Positions 5,295 through 5,364 of a stretch of DNA of 5,364 nt are shown piece after piece. Under the pieces are notes generated by a model. The model was given only the letters and a program-made list of their open reading frames with translations, did not search any database and had not been told where the DNA came from. The stretch is from NCBI GenBank assembly GCA_020632885.1, contig JACKEQ010000144.1, forward strand, positions 1 to 5,364, given 5' to 3'. How positions within the stretch are numbered: the stretch's first letter is position 1; each line of letters begins with the position of its first letter. A program made the position numbers and the translations under genes. Origin of the DNA: Alphaproteobacteria bacterium (GTDB lineage Bacteria > Myxococcota_A > UBA796 > GCA-2862545).

Positions 5295-5364
5295 TCAGCG
5301 AGCCGCCCATCGCGCCTGCTCGACCACGCTCGGGTCGCCGAGTGCGGCGAACACCGCCCCCGCC
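5295..5364 (-). CDS. 3' end of a convergent gene, cut by the window edge
   Basis: On the minus strand, 22 sense codons run from the window edge to TGA at 5297-5295, giving a C-terminus that reads AGAVFAALGDPSVVEQARW and ends AAR. Nineteen of the 22 codons end in G or C, like the confirmed genes here. The other minus-strand frame I compared has clearly lower third-position GC. The stop lies six bases from the stop of the dehydratase gene, so the two genes are convergent with almost no spacer. The fragment is too short to assign a family; the helical, Ala-rich tail fits many enzymes. Confidence 0.5.
   Translation of the reverse strand, partial: AGAVFAALGDPSVVEQARWAAR

Noticed and set aside
5287..5337. 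Direct repeat GACCACG (5287-5293 and 5322-5328) and a five-base stem at 5321-5337
   Set aside because: The repeats are too short and the stem lies inside the likely coding tail of the convergent gene, without a U-run, so a terminator or attachment site is not supported.

Overview
The window is very GC-rich, and the real genes can be told from shadow frames by their G/C-loaded third codon positions. The best lineage clue is the leftmost gene, a TonB-like protein with the AgmX/PglI C-terminal domain. This domain is characteristic of Myxococcota and related former Deltaproteobacteria, so I infer a myxobacterium-like Gram-negative bacterium, without a genus. No tRNA, rRNA, CRISPR array, insertion sequence or phage gene was recognised.

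Layout. Positions 1-47 are a short non-coding tail with one inverted repeat. Positions 48-1490 (minus strand) encode the AgmX/PglI-type envelope energy transducer. Positions 1491-1633 are a divergent intergenic region. Positions 1634-2215 (plus) encode an unrecognised exported membrane protein. After a 63-base gap come four plus-strand genes in a tight row. These are a secreted alpha/beta hydrolase with an extra C-terminal beta module (2279-3349), a small PDZ lipoprotein (3346-3798), a radical SAM enzyme with a five-cysteine twitch/SPASM-like tail (3789-4802), and a FabZ-like hotdog dehydratase (4815-5288). The first three overlap by 4 and 10 bases and the last follows after 12 bases, so they are probably one transcript. 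At the right edge the last 22 codons of a convergent minus-strand gene end at 5295.

How the genes may work together. The left half is about the cell envelope: an inner-membrane transducer spanning the periplasm and an exported membrane protein. The four-gene row mixes two exported proteins with two cytoplasmic enzymes. A twitch-type radical SAM enzyme translated just ahead of a FabZ-like 3-hydroxyacyl dehydratase suggests a specialised acyl, polyene or lipid pathway, possibly continuing outside the window. That pathway is inference: no carrier protein, ketosynthase or RiPP precursor is visible here.

The main points for a second look are the radical SAM/dehydratase pair with its reduced cysteine pattern, the beta module on the hydrolase, the stand-alone PDZ lipoprotein, an apparently leaderless start for the hydrolase, and unusually short uncharged signal peptides on three neighbouring proteins.
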